Below are positions 41,205 to 49,835 of a stretch of DNA of 64,000 bases, one piece after another. The first letter of the stretch is position 1. Each line of letters starts with the position of its first letter. The notes below the pieces were generated by a model. It was not told the origin of the DNA, ran no database searches, and saw only the letters and a list, made by a program, of their open reading frames with translations. Location of the stretch: positions 1 to 64,000 of the forward strand of contig DASZTO010000007.1 of the NCBI GenBank assembly GCA_035548175.1, given 5' to 3'. Made by a program: the position numbers and the translations under genes. The stretch is from CALCHA01 sp035548175. Lineage in GTDB: Bacteria > Planctomycetota > Phycisphaerae > WQYP01.

Positions 41205-42236
41205 ATGGCAGCGGCACATGCTGAAACTGAAGAACGGCGGCTGGCGGCGCTCAAGACCACCTGCCTGCTTGACACGCCCCTCGAAGAACGCTTCGAGCGC
41301 ATCACCCGCCTGACCTGCCAGCTCCTGCGCGTCCCCATCGCCGCCGTTTCCCTCGTGGATGGCTCCCGGCAGTGGTTCAAATCGATCCACGGGGCCGACA
41401 TGACCGAGACGCCGCGCGGCGACTCGATGTGCGCCCATGCGATCCTTCAGGAGGAGGCGCTGGTCGTTCCCAATGCCCGGGAAGACGCGCGTTTCCGAGA
41501 AAGCGCGCTGGTCTGCGGCAGCCCGCACATCGCCGCGTATGCCGGGCAATCCGTGCGCGCTCCCGACGGCAGCCGCATCGGCGCGGTGTGCGCCATAGAC
41601 ACCCGCGCCCGGTCCTTCACGCCCGAAGAAATGCAGATGCTGCGCGATATGGCCGCGATCGCCGAAGCGGAAATCTCCGCCGCGGGCGCTTCGAGCACCC
41701 AGCACGACCTGCTCGCACAGCTTGATGCCGAACACCGCCGCACGCTGCTGGATTCTCTCACGCGGCTCTGGAATCGCGAGGGCATTCTCGAGGTGCTGGA
41801 TCACCAGTGCGCGCAGGCCGTCACGGGCGGCGCTCCCCTGGCGGTGCTGCTGGCGGATGTCGATCACTTCAAGCGGATCAACGACACCTGCGGGCACGCG
41901 GCGGGCGACGGCGTGCTGCGGGAGATCGGCAAGCGGCTGCTGAACGCGCTGCGGCGCGAGGATGCCGTGGGACGTTTTGGCGGGGAGGAATTTCTCATCG
42001 TGGCGCCGGTGCGCGCCGCCGAGCAGGGAGCCGATCTCGCCCGCCGCATCGTGCAGCGCATCGCCGACACGCCCATCGCCTCGAGCGCCGGACCCTTGCC
42101 GGTCACCGTCAGCGTGGGAGGCTTCTGCGGCATTCTGCCCTCCGCCGACGCCGCGGACGCCATCATTGAACGCGCCGATGCGGCTCTTTATCAGGCCAAG
42201 GATCGGGGGCGGAACCGCGTCCAGATGTGCGCGTAA
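41205..42236 (+). CDS. GAF-domain diguanylate cyclase
   Basis: A 343-residue protein. The N-terminal GAF sensor (about 15-165) has ERFERITRLTCQLLRVPIAAVSLV. The GGDEF domain (about 185-343) has DSLTRLWNRE, VLLADVDHFKRIND and the active-site GGEEF, so it should make c-di-GMP. There is no clear RxxD inhibitory site (the segment before GGEEF is LRREDAVGRFGGEEF). Two PilZ proteins (c-di-GMP receptors) follow on the same strand. Confidence 0.92.
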   Translation: MAAAHAETEERRLAALKTTCLLDTPLEERFERITRLTCQLLRVPIAAVSLVDGSRQWFKSIHGADMTETPRGDSMCAHAILQEEALVVPNAREDARFRESALVCGSPHIAAYAGQSVRAPDGSRIGAVCAIDTRARSFTPEEMQMLRDMAAIAEAEISAAGASSTQHDLLAQLDAEHRRTLLDSLTRLWNREGILEVLDHQCAQAVTGGAPLAVLLADVDHFKRINDTCGHAAGDGVLREIGKRLLNALRREDAVGRFGGEEFLIVAPVRAAEQGADLARRIVQRIADTPIASSAGPLPVTVSVGGFCGILPSADAADAIIERADAALYQAKDRGRNRVQMCA

Positions 42237-42415
42237 GCGGGAGTTGGGCGGGTCCAATAAATTCCCCGGGCATTTCAAGCGGGAGTCGCGGGCTTCCGCG
42301 CTCCGCTGCAATCCAGCCTTCGCACGCTTCTTCTATAAATTCTTGCGGCCGCCTGCTTGGGTCGCCCCCGGATTCGGCCGACGTTCCATCAAACCGGAGG
42401 GTTTGGAGTGCGGCC

Positions 42416-42886
42416 ATGAGCCATGTTGGGTTATCGCGCCAGGAACTGGCGTACATGCAAAAACTGATCGCCCGCCTGGATGCGGAGCCCGCCGGACCCG
42501 GCGCCGAACGCCGCGTCCGACCGCGCTTCGATTTCTCGCACCCCCTCTGGCTCAACCTGCCCACGGAGCCGGGAAAGCCCTGGGTGCACATCCTGTCGCG
42601 CAACCTTTCCACCGGCGGCCTGGCTTTTCTCACGCGCCAGATCTTCTACGTCAACCAGCATTTGGTGGTCTCCCACGAGCTCAACGAAAAAGAGCCGCTG
42701 CTGGTGCTTTCGCGCGTGTGCTTCTGCCGGTCGCTGGAGATGAACGTTTTCGAGGTGGGACTCTCTTTTGTCGCGGTGGAAAAAGACCCGCAGCGCGAGC
42801 GGCGCGTTCCCGCTCACTGGCTTTCGCAGGTGTTTCGAAGCGACTGGCTGGCGCGGCAAAAATGCCTCGCCGGCGCCCAGGGTTGA
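42416..42886 (+). CDS. PilZ-domain protein
   Basis: A 156-residue protein with a short helical start and a PilZ domain: ERRVRPRFDFSHPLWL (RxxxR c-di-GMP motif) and SRNLSTGGLAFLTRQ (the D/NxSxxG motif). A likely receptor for the cyclase product encoded upstream. GGAG eight bases before the ATG. Confidence 0.88.
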   Translation: MSHVGLSRQELAYMQKLIARLDAEPAGPGAERRVRPRFDFSHPLWLNLPTEPGKPWVHILSRNLSTGGLAFLTRQIFYVNQHLVVSHELNEKEPLLVLSRVCFCRSLEMNVFEVGLSFVAVEKDPQRERRVPAHWLSQVFRSDWLARQKCLAGAQG

Positions 42887-42913
42887 TCGTCACCCCGCCC
42901 GTGGAGGCCTCAG

Positions 42914-43336
42914 GTGAGCGTCCCTTCCGTTGAACAAAATGAACAGATCGAGGGAATTCTCGAAGCGCTCGATCGCGGCGTACGCGCCGATGCCCAGAAC
43001 CGCCGGCGCATCCAACGCCTCAACGTCCGCCTGACCCTTCAGGCGATCGTCATCGGCACTTCCGGCGGAGCGCCGCTGCGCATCCACTCCCGCAATCTCT
43101 CCCGCAGCGGCATCGGCTTCGTGTCGCGCCGGCTCTTCCGCCGGGGTGAGCGGCTGGTGATCGTGCTGCGCGTGCCCGGCCATGCGGGGAAGCTGCTGCT
43201 GGCCGAGGTGACCTTCTGCCGGTACGTCCGGCGGGCGCTGTATGAATCCGGGGCTCGGTTCATCGAAGCGGTTCCGGAGACTCCCACCGAGGGCATTCCG
43301 GCGCATTGGACGGCGGCGGCGACTGCCGGGAATTGA
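42914..43336 (+). CDS. second PilZ-domain protein
   Basis: A 140-residue paralogue: RRRIQRLNVRLTLQAIVIG (basic motif) and SRNLSRSGIGFVSRRLF (NxSxxG motif), ending with FIEAVPETPTEGIPAHW like its neighbour. GTG start with GGAGG upstream. With the preceding gene it forms a c-di-GMP output pair. Confidence 0.86.
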   Translation: MSVPSVEQNEQIEGILEALDRGVRADAQNRRRIQRLNVRLTLQAIVIGTSGGAPLRIHSRNLSRSGIGFVSRRLFRRGERLVIVLRVPGHAGKLLLAEVTFCRYVRRALYESGARFIEAVPETPTEGIPAHWTAAATAGN

Positions 43337-43424
43337 TCCTGATTTTTCTTCGCGCAGCATTCCGCCGGCCGGGGCGCTGGGGGGCGTACCGGCGGATCCG
43401 CGTTCACGGCAAGAATCGAAGTGC

Positions 43425-43468
43425 AAAAAAAGTAAGGGCGAGAGGCCCTGGGAGGGAGCTCTCGCCCT
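43425..43468 (-). terminator. probable tmRNA terminator
   Basis: AGGGCGAGAG and CTCTCGCCCT form a 10-base stem (14-base loop) at 43435-43468, followed on the minus strand by TTACTTTTTTT. It lies 145 bases beyond the mature 3' end of tmRNA. On the + strand a run of 12 Gs follows at about 43471-43482. Confidence 0.75.
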
Positions 43469-43612
43469 ATGGGGGGGGGGGGAATCGTAACCGGCCGCCA
43501 TGACGCGTTACCGGGTTTTTAACTTGTAAGGCTTCCAAGTATAGCGGTGACAGTTGCAGGATGCAAGTGTTGCCACAGAAAATCTTGAGAGCCTTGAGGG
43601 GCCGGGGGAAAG

Positions 43613-43989
43613 TGGAGGCGGAGGGAGTCGAACCCTCGTCCCGTGGCAGGTTGATGCCAGCCTCTACGTGCGTAGGTCACAGTTTATCTCATCCCTGCCG
43701 TCGCGTATGACCTGGCTTCGGCAGAGACCAGCTCCTCCTGCGTCTTAGCCCGCTGCCAAGGAACCCTGCAACGGGAGCAATCTGCTGAATGACGATGGAT
43801 CCTGAAACACAGATGATCTCAGGCCATCGTGCTGCTTATTTTAATTAGGCAGCGAGACGGAGGCTTGCGCCTCCGACTGGGAACTTGTAGTTCTCAGCAT
43901 TTAATTTTTTGCCACTCAGTTTTACGACTTGAATGACAGGTCGGCACGCCACTGGGACCACTACTGTCCGGTCGATACCTGGCGCCCCC
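43613..43989 (-). ncRNA. ssrA: transfer-messenger RNA (tmRNA)
   Basis: The 5' end GGGGGCGCCAGGTATCGACC and 3' end GGTTCGACTCCCTCCGCCTC(CA) pair as a tRNA-like acceptor (GGGGGCG with CGCCTCC) and T-arm; CCA is not encoded. Inside, GCT GAG AAC TAC starts the most likely tag, reading AENYKFPVGGASLRLAA and a TAA stop. The tag codons include a hairpin GGAGGC-GCAA-GCCTCC, probably helix P5. It rescues stalled ribosomes together with SmpB. About 377 bases. Confidence 0.93.
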
Positions 43990-44106
43990 AAATTGTCAAA
44001 GAACGGGTCCTAGCAACAGCGGTGCGAAACCAGTTGGGGCTCTTGCCGAAACTTGATTTTGGGAGGGTTATCCCTCGCCCCGCCGTCACTGCGACTGACT
44101 GCGTAT

Positions 44107-44134
44107 ATGTTACAATTGTTTTCGGTCCAGTCAA
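44107..44134 (-). promoter_or_regulatory. candidate sigma-70 promoter of ssrA
   Basis: On the minus strand TTGACT, 16 bases, TAACAT, about 110 bases before the mature tmRNA 5' end, consistent with a processed precursor. Confidence 0.65.
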
Positions 44135-44230
44135 GCGGAAAGCATGAATTCCGCTAAAAATTGTTTCTCCTGACTCCTTCGGCTTGCCCCCCCCCTCATC
44201 CTGAGCACGCCGCCGGCCGTAGTGCTGAGA

Positions 44231-45409
44231 ATGAAAAAAGTTCTGTACGTCGGCGCTGGAGCACCCTGGCTCGGCGGGGCTGGATACCTCGTCCGCCAGG
44301 CCACCACCTTGCGCGCCCTCGCCCAAATCGCCGATCTGCACCTGGCCCTGTTTGAGCTCCCTCCCGAGGCGCCCCCGCCTCCGTACGGCCAAACGGTAAC
44401 CCCGCTGGTCTTCCGCCAGATGGAAGCCGGCGGCAAGGTGCGAGCGGGACTCGCCGACCTGTTCAATCCGCTGCCCCGGCTGCTGCGGAACGTCGATCTG
44501 CCCACCGCGCGAGCGCCGCTGGTCGGACTCGACCTGACTCATTTTGACGCCGTCGTGGCGTATCGAATCGACTTCGCCCACGCTGCCGGCGCCCTGGGGC
44601 GCCCCCGGCTGATCCTGGATGTCGATGACCCGGAGCACCTGCGCTGGCGCCGGCGCATGGAAGCCCAAGGCGCCGCCATCGATTGGCGCACCGCGCGCGA
44701 TCTCGAAAAGCTCAAACGCTTCGAACGCTCGGCGGTTGCCGGCGCGGCGCAGGCGTGGGTCTGCCAGGAAAATGACCGTGCGGCCTTTTCGCGCGGCAAC
44801 CTCGTGGTCGTGCCCAACGGCGTGCGCGTGCCGCCGCGCGCCCAGCGGCGTGCGACCGGGCCGGTGGTGCTGCTGCTGGGAAATTTCGCGCCCGGTGCGG
44901 GCTCGCCCAACGCGGACGCGCTGCGCTGGTTTGCCGGCGAGGTGTGGCCGAAGGTGCGGGCGCTGGCGCCGGACGCCGAATGCCGGGTGGTCGGAAAAAT
45001 CAACGACGAATTACGTGTGCTGGTCAGCGCGGTGGGAGGGATGCGGGCGCTGGGGTTCGTGGATTCACTGGCGGGCGCTTTCGCCGAAGCTCGCCTGAGC
45101 GTCGCGCCGCTGCGCTTTGGCACCGGCACGCGCGTGAAAATTCTCGACGCCTGGGCCCATGCCTGCCCCGTCGTCAGCACCACCGCCGGCGCCGACGGCC
45201 TGCCCGCCGCGCCCGGTGAAAACATCCTGATCGCCGACGACCCCGGGCATTTTGCCGCCCGCTGCGCCGAATTGCTGCGCGATGCGCCCCGCGCCGCGGT
45301 CATCGGCGCAGCCGGTCACCGCACGGCAGCCGCGCATTTCGACGCCGCCGCCATCGAAAGCCGCCTGGCCGACCTTTTTCGGAACTTCCTCGCCCCTGAA
45401 CGCCGGTGA
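44231..45409 (+). CDS. glycosyltransferase (GT4-like)
   Basis: A 392-residue GT-B enzyme. The N-domain starts KKVLYVGAGAPWLGGAGYLV. The C-domain has VVLLLGNFAPGAGSPNADAL, VWPKVRALAPDAECRVVG and the donor-binding region APLRFGTGTRVKILDAWAHA then PVVSTTAGADGL. It resembles the sugar transferases that start or extend surface polysaccharides. No sugar neighbours are present. Confidence 0.85.
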   Translation: MKKVLYVGAGAPWLGGAGYLVRQATTLRALAQIADLHLALFELPPEAPPPPYGQTVTPLVFRQMEAGGKVRAGLADLFNPLPRLLRNVDLPTARAPLVGLDLTHFDAVVAYRIDFAHAAGALGRPRLILDVDDPEHLRWRRRMEAQGAAIDWRTARDLEKLKRFERSAVAGAAQAWVCQENDRAAFSRGNLVVVPNGVRVPPRAQRRATGPVVLLLGNFAPGAGSPNADALRWFAGEVWPKVRALAPDAECRVVGKINDELRVLVSAVGGMRALGFVDSLAGAFAEARLSVAPLRFGTGTRVKILDAWAHACPVVSTTAGADGLPAAPGENILIADDPGHFAARCAELLRDAPRAAVIGAAGHRTAAAHFDAAAIESRLADLFRNFLAPERR

Positions 45410-45452
45410 AAGCACCGCACCCAGCCCCTCCACCCCAACACCCCCACACGAC

Positions 45453-45524
45453 AGCGGGCGATGGGATTCGAACCCACGACCAACAGCTTGGAAGGCTGTG
45501 ACTCTACCACTGAGTTACGCCCGC
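45453..45524 (-). tRNA. tRNA-Gly (anticodon UCC)
   Basis: The acceptor stem GCGGGCG/CGCCCGC, D-arm ACTCAGTGGTAGAGT, anticodon arm ACAGC-CTTCCAA-GCTGT (anticodon TCC) and T-arm GTGGGTTCGAATCCCA all pair. CCA is not encoded. 72 bases. Confidence 0.95.
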
Positions 45525-45629
45525 AGGAACCGCAAGTGTAGTGGGTGCGTCAGGCCGGAACAAGCGGCGGCGGTTTGACGGATAGCGCTCCGATAGTGCT
45601 CCGGCGACGCGGCGCTCCGAGCGCTGGAA

Positions 45630-47192
45630 TCACCGCGCGAAATCCACCGCCCGCACCTCGCGCAGCACCGTCACCCGAATCTCGCCCGGATAGGTCATCT
45701 CCGCCTGAATCCGCTTGGCGATGTCCCGCGCAATCAACCGCGACGTCGCATCGTCGCAACGGTCCGGATCGACGATCACCCGCACCTCGCGCCCCGCCTG
45801 AATGGCAAACGCCTGCCGCACGCCCTGGAAGCTCGTGGCGATGTCTTCGAGCTCCTTGAGCCGCTTGATGTACCGCTCCAGCGTCTCGCGCCGCGCCCCG
45901 GGCCGGGCGCCGGAAATCGCATCCGCCGCCATCACGATCGGCGTGTAGGGCGTCGTCGAGGGAATGTCGTTGTGGTGGCCCCCGATCGCATTGAGCACCG
46001 GCTCGGGCTCGTTGAGCTTCCGGCAGAATTCCATGCCGATCGCCGGGTGGCCGCCCTCCTGGTCGTGGTCCATGCTCTTGCCGATGTCATGCAGCAATCC
46101 CGCGCGGCGAGCCAACGTGCCATCGAGACCGAGTTCGTCGGCAATCATCTGCGAGAGAAACGCCACCTCCACCGAATGCCGCAGCACGTTCTGCCCATAA
46201 CTCGTGCGATAGTGCAGCCGGCCGAGCATCTCCACGACCTTGGGATGCACCCCCTGGATGTTGCACTCCAGCACCGCCTTCTTGCCCACCTGCCGAATGT
46301 TGTTCTCGATTTCTTTCTGCGTCAGATCGACAATCTCTTCGATGCGCGCGGGGTGAATGCGACCGTCGGCGATCAACTTCTCCATCGTGATCTTCGCCAC
46401 CTCGCGCCGCACCGGATCGAAGCAGTTCACCGTGATCACCCCCGGCGTGTCGTCGATGATCACATCCACCCCCGTCGCCTGCTCGAACGCCCGGATGTTC
46501 CGCCCCTCGCGCCCGATGATCCGCCCCTTCATGTCATCCGAGGGAATCTCGACGCTCTTGGTCGTGCCTTCGCTGGTCACCTCGGCCGCATACCGCTGCA
46601 TCGCCTGCAGCAGGATGTTCGTCGACTTGGTCTTTGCCTCCTCCTTGGCCTGGTCCTCGATCCGCTGCACCAGCACCGCGGTCTCGTGGCGAATCTCGTT
46701 TTCCACGCGGCTGAGCACCAACTGCCGGGCCTCCTCCGGGGACATGGTCGTGATCCGCAACAGCAAATCCTTCTGCTGCGCCAGCGTCTCCTCCAGCTGC
46801 TTCTCCTTGGTCTCCACATTTTTCTTGCGATCCGTCAGGCTGCGCTCCAGGTTCTCCAGGTTCTTTTCCTTGATCCCCAGCGTGTCCAGCTTCCGGTCCA
46901 GGGTGTCTTCGCGTTTCTGAAGCCGCTGGTCCTGTTCGCGCAGTTCCTTGCGCAGCGTTTCCACCTCTTTGTCCGCCGATTCCTTGATACGCAGGTATTC
47001 CGCCTTGGCGTCCACCTCGGCCTTCTTGACCAGCTCCGCCGCTTCCGCCTTGGCCTTGTTGAGCGTCTCAGCCGCCTCTGCCTTCGATTTGCTGATCGCC
47101 CCATTCGCGGAATTTCTCATCAACACAAATGCCCCGCCAACCCCGATCAACACCCCCGCCACCAGCCCAACCACCGCCAGCACGATCTCCAT
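45630..47192 (-). CDS. rny: ribonuclease Y
   Basis: A 520-residue membrane-anchored endoribonuclease that starts mRNA decay. It has an N-terminal helix (EIVLAVVGLVAGVLIGVGGAFVL, about 2-24) and a long coiled coil (about 30-200). A KH domain with IIGREGRNIRAFEQATGVDV follows, then an HD domain with RAGLLHDIGKSMDHDQEGGHP (metal His-Asp). The ATG at 47192 follows CGAGGCATTTC. Confidence 0.96.
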   Translation of the reverse strand: MEIVLAVVGLVAGVLIGVGGAFVLMRNSANGAISKSKAEAAETLNKAKAEAAELVKKAEVDAKAEYLRIKESADKEVETLRKELREQDQRLQKREDTLDRKLDTLGIKEKNLENLERSLTDRKKNVETKEKQLEETLAQQKDLLLRITTMSPEEARQLVLSRVENEIRHETAVLVQRIEDQAKEEAKTKSTNILLQAMQRYAAEVTSEGTTKSVEIPSDDMKGRIIGREGRNIRAFEQATGVDVIIDDTPGVITVNCFDPVRREVAKITMEKLIADGRIHPARIEEIVDLTQKEIENNIRQVGKKAVLECNIQGVHPKVVEMLGRLHYRTSYGQNVLRHSVEVAFLSQMIADELGLDGTLARRAGLLHDIGKSMDHDQEGGHPAIGMEFCRKLNEPEPVLNAIGGHHNDIPSTTPYTPIVMAADAISGARPGARRETLERYIKRLKELEDIATSFQGVRQAFAIQAGREVRVIVDPDRCDDATSRLIARDIAKRIQAEMTYPGEIRVTVLREVRAVDFAR

Positions 47193-48020
47193 GAAATGCC
47201 TCGCAAGCGGGCGGCAAAATCGTCGCACCCGCATTAAAAAAGAACCGGGCCTGTGACGGAAACAACCCGCCACCGGCGTCAATCAAGGCATGCGCAGCAA
47301 TGTCTGGGGAAAACCCGGTTTCAGCCCGTCGCCAAATGCCTAAATCAATCTTAGGCCGCGACTTAGAACCGTGCAGAAAGGGCAGGCAAGAACGCAACGG
47401 CGGTGAGGCAGCCGGATCCCTCGACCCGGCACGATGATCCAGAAGCATCCGCGCCAGAGGCAGTGCTCCCGCGCCGGGGCTGGCGACATCGCCGCCACCC
47501 GCACAGAACCACCCAACTGCCGGCGTCTAAATGCATACTCATGAGAGGAAGCCCCGGTTTCAGAAATGCTAACCCGTAGATTAGCAGGGGCTTAAAGAGG
47601 TTCACCAAATCCGTTCGATCTATCCCGCTCCGCCTGGCGGAACGCCTGGCCGGGCTCCATGTGGATGAAAGCCGGCCAACTAAAACCGGGTGGGACATTC
47701 TGCCGCACGCCGTATCAACGCCAACGCATCTCGCCGCTCATGCCACGCTGCCCCAAGGCAATGCCCGCACGCTAGCGCGGACGATCTGACTGGCTCTTAC
47801 CGCGACTCTACCCTCCCCGCCACGCCCGGTCAATCCCTCGACCGCTGAGCTTTTGCCATCCCTCCAACCCCGCCACATCCCCCAGCCACGCCTCGCATTC
47901 CCCGCTCCGCCCCCAGCGGCTACCATGAAGCAACCCCTTCACCGGGACCGATCGCCTTGCCCCCTTTCCGTTTCCCGTTTTGCGTTTTGAGTTTTTGCGT
48001 TTTGCGTTTGAGTCGCCCCC
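47193..48020. other. 828-base gap without a recognised gene
   Basis: Open frames here have no family resemblance. CCGGTTTCAG occurs twice (47315-47324 and 47554-47563), and GCTAACCCGTAGATTAGC forms a small hairpin near 47570. RNase P, SRP and 6S RNA signatures were looked for and not found. It may be a gene remnant or an unknown RNA. Confidence 0.5.
47966..48012. repeat. CGTTTTG-type repeat before ribBA
   Basis: TTTCCCGTTTTGCGTTTTGAG, broken as TTTCCCGTTTTG and CGTTTTGAG words, then TTTTTGCGTTTTGCGTTTGAG words, ending eight bases before the ribBA ATG. It matches the block before the TPR gene at 19575-19630. Confidence 0.72.
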
Positions 48021-49202
48021 ATGCCTTCGCCCATCCCCGCCGCCCTCGCCGCCCTCCAGTCCGGTCGCATGGTGATTCTCGTCGATGATGAGGACCGCGA
48101 GAACGAAGGCGATCTCGTCCTGCCGGCCCAGTTCATCACGCCCGAGGCCGTCAACTTCATGCTCAAGGAAGCCCGCGGCGTCCTGTGCGTCGCCCTCAGC
48201 CCCGACGCCTGCGACCGCCTCCAACTTTACCCCCAGGCCGCCGTCAACACCGCTCCCCTGGGCACCGCCTTCACCATCTCCGTCGACGCTCATCCCAAGT
48301 TCGGCATCACCACCGGCGTCTCCTCCGACCAGCGCGCCACCACCATCAAACTCCTCGCCGACCCCCATACCCAACCCGCCGACCTCGCCCGTCCCGGCCA
48401 CATCTTCCCCCTTCGCGCCCGGCCCGGGGGCGTGCTCGAACGCGCCGGACAAACGGAAGGCTCCGTGGACCTCTGCCGCCTCGCGGGGCTGACCCCCGCC
48501 GCGGTCATCATCGAAATCATGGCCGACGACGGCTCCATGGCCCGCCGTCCGGCGCTCGAAACGTTTGCGAAAAAGCACGACATCCCCCTCTGCTCCATCG
48601 CCGACCTCATCCAGTTCCGCCTCCAGCGCGACACCCTCATCCGCCGCCTCGAGTCGCTTCCCCTGGCCACGCCCGAGGGCCCCTTCACGCTGCGCATTTA
48701 CGAGACCGTCGGCGATCCCCTCGTGCACCTCGCGCTCACCGCCGGCAACGTCGGCGATATCGACCCGCTCACCAACCGCACGATCCAGCAAAAAGAGCCC
48801 ACTTTCGTCCGCATGCATTCCGAGCATCTCCTGGGCGATGTCTTCCACGCCCACGGCACAGACTCGGCCAGGGAACTCCACGCCTCCCTCCGCCTGATCC
48901 AGGAAGCCGGCCAAGGCGCTCTGGTGTACCTCCGCCAGGAATCCCGCGGGCGCGCGCTCCTTCACCGCCTGCACGAATTCCAACCCACCGAGCACATCCC
49001 GCGGCAAACCACGACTCAGGACGCAGGACGCATGACCTCGCCGCCGGTGATGGATCGCCGCGACTTCGGCATCGGCGCGCAAATCCTCCGCGATCTGGGC
49101 CTCTCCCAACTCCGCCTGCTCACCAACCGCCCCAAAAAACTCCACAGCCTCGAAGGCTTCGGCCTCACCATCGCCCAGCAGGTGCCGATCCCCATCGCCT
49201 GA
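48021..49202 (+). CDS. ribBA: RibBA with a degenerate GTP cyclohydrolase II half
   Basis: A 393-residue fusion. The N-terminal DHBP synthase (about 1-200) is intact: VDDEDRENEGDLVLPAQ, the metal site GHIFPLRARPGGVLERAGQT and EIMADDGSMAR. The C-terminal GTP cyclohydrolase II fold is recognisable (VRMHSEHLLGDVFHAHGTD, YLRQESRGRALL, LTNRPKKL). However, the three zinc cysteines expected in HSECLTGD-x-CDCG are replaced (HSEHLLGD, HGTDSA). It probably makes the four-carbon riboflavin unit only; a separate active cyclohydrolase is expected elsewhere. Confidence 0.92.
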   Translation: MPSPIPAALAALQSGRMVILVDDEDRENEGDLVLPAQFITPEAVNFMLKEARGVLCVALSPDACDRLQLYPQAAVNTAPLGTAFTISVDAHPKFGITTGVSSDQRATTIKLLADPHTQPADLARPGHIFPLRARPGGVLERAGQTEGSVDLCRLAGLTPAAVIIEIMADDGSMARRPALETFAKKHDIPLCSIADLIQFRLQRDTLIRRLESLPLATPEGPFTLRIYETVGDPLVHLALTAGNVGDIDPLTNRTIQQKEPTFVRMHSEHLLGDVFHAHGTDSARELHASLRLIQEAGQGALVYLRQESRGRALLHRLHEFQPTEHIPRQTTTQDAGRMTSPPVMDRRDFGIGAQILRDLGLSQLRLLTNRPKKLHSLEGFGLTIAQQVPIPIA

Positions 49203-49245
49203 CGATCACGACACCCTCTCGCTCAGCGAGGCCCCCCCACGTCCC

Positions 49246-49806
49246 ATGTTTTTCCCCGCCCTCATCATCATCGACACGACGTGGAGCGTATTCGTCGCCG
49301 TCTGGCTCGCCCTCGCCTTCAACAACAAACGCACCCTCTACCGCGAACCGCTCTATCAGCGCCTCAGCTACGGCCTCGCCGGGGTTGTCGCCTTTCTCCT
49401 GCTCCGCCACCTCTCCCCGATCAATCATCCGCTCTTCCGATCCCCCGCCAACCAAATCGCCGGCGCCGCTCTGTGCATCCTGGGAATCGCCTTCGCCGTC
49501 TACGCCCGCCTCCACCTGGGCAAAAACTGGTCCGGCATCGTCACGCTCAAGGAAAACCATACGCTCATCCGCACCGGCCCTTATCGCCTCGTCCGCCATC
49601 CGATTTACACCGGCATCCTCCTGGCGATCTTCGGCACCTTCCTCGCCCTCATCCCGTCACTGGCCGCTCTGATCGTCTTTGCCGCGATCGTTATCATCTT
49701 CGTGCTCAAACTGCGCCGCGAGGAATCCCTCATGCGCCGGCAGTTCCCGGACGAATACCCCGCCTATCAACGCAGCGCGAAGGCATTGATTCCCCTGATT
49801 TACTGA
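49246..49806 (+). CDS. isoprenylcysteine carboxyl methyltransferase (ICMT)-family protein
   Basis: A 186-residue integral membrane methyltransferase-like protein with about five helices. It has the family core LIRTGPYRLVRHPIYTGILL (about 108-127) and the C-terminal REESLMRRQFPDEYPAYQRS. In bacteria these modify small lipids or isoprenoids; the substrate is unknown. Confidence 0.86.
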   Translation: MFFPALIIIDTTWSVFVAVWLALAFNNKRTLYREPLYQRLSYGLAGVVAFLLLRHLSPINHPLFRSPANQIAGAALCILGIAFAVYARLHLGKNWSGIVTLKENHTLIRTGPYRLVRHPIYTGILLAIFGTFLALIPSLAALIVFAAIVIIFVLKLRREESLMRRQFPDEYPAYQRSAKALIPLIY

Positions 49807-49835
49807 CGGACGCTGCTTTTTCGGAGAGTGTCGGC

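Noticed and set aside
47363..47698. 111-residue frame in the rny-ribBA gap
   Set aside because: No ribosome-binding site, no family likeness and unusual composition.
47193..47760. RNase P, SRP or 6S RNA in the rny-ribBA gap
   Set aside because: The conserved blocks (for example GAGGAAAGTCC, CAGGTCAGG) are missing on both strands.
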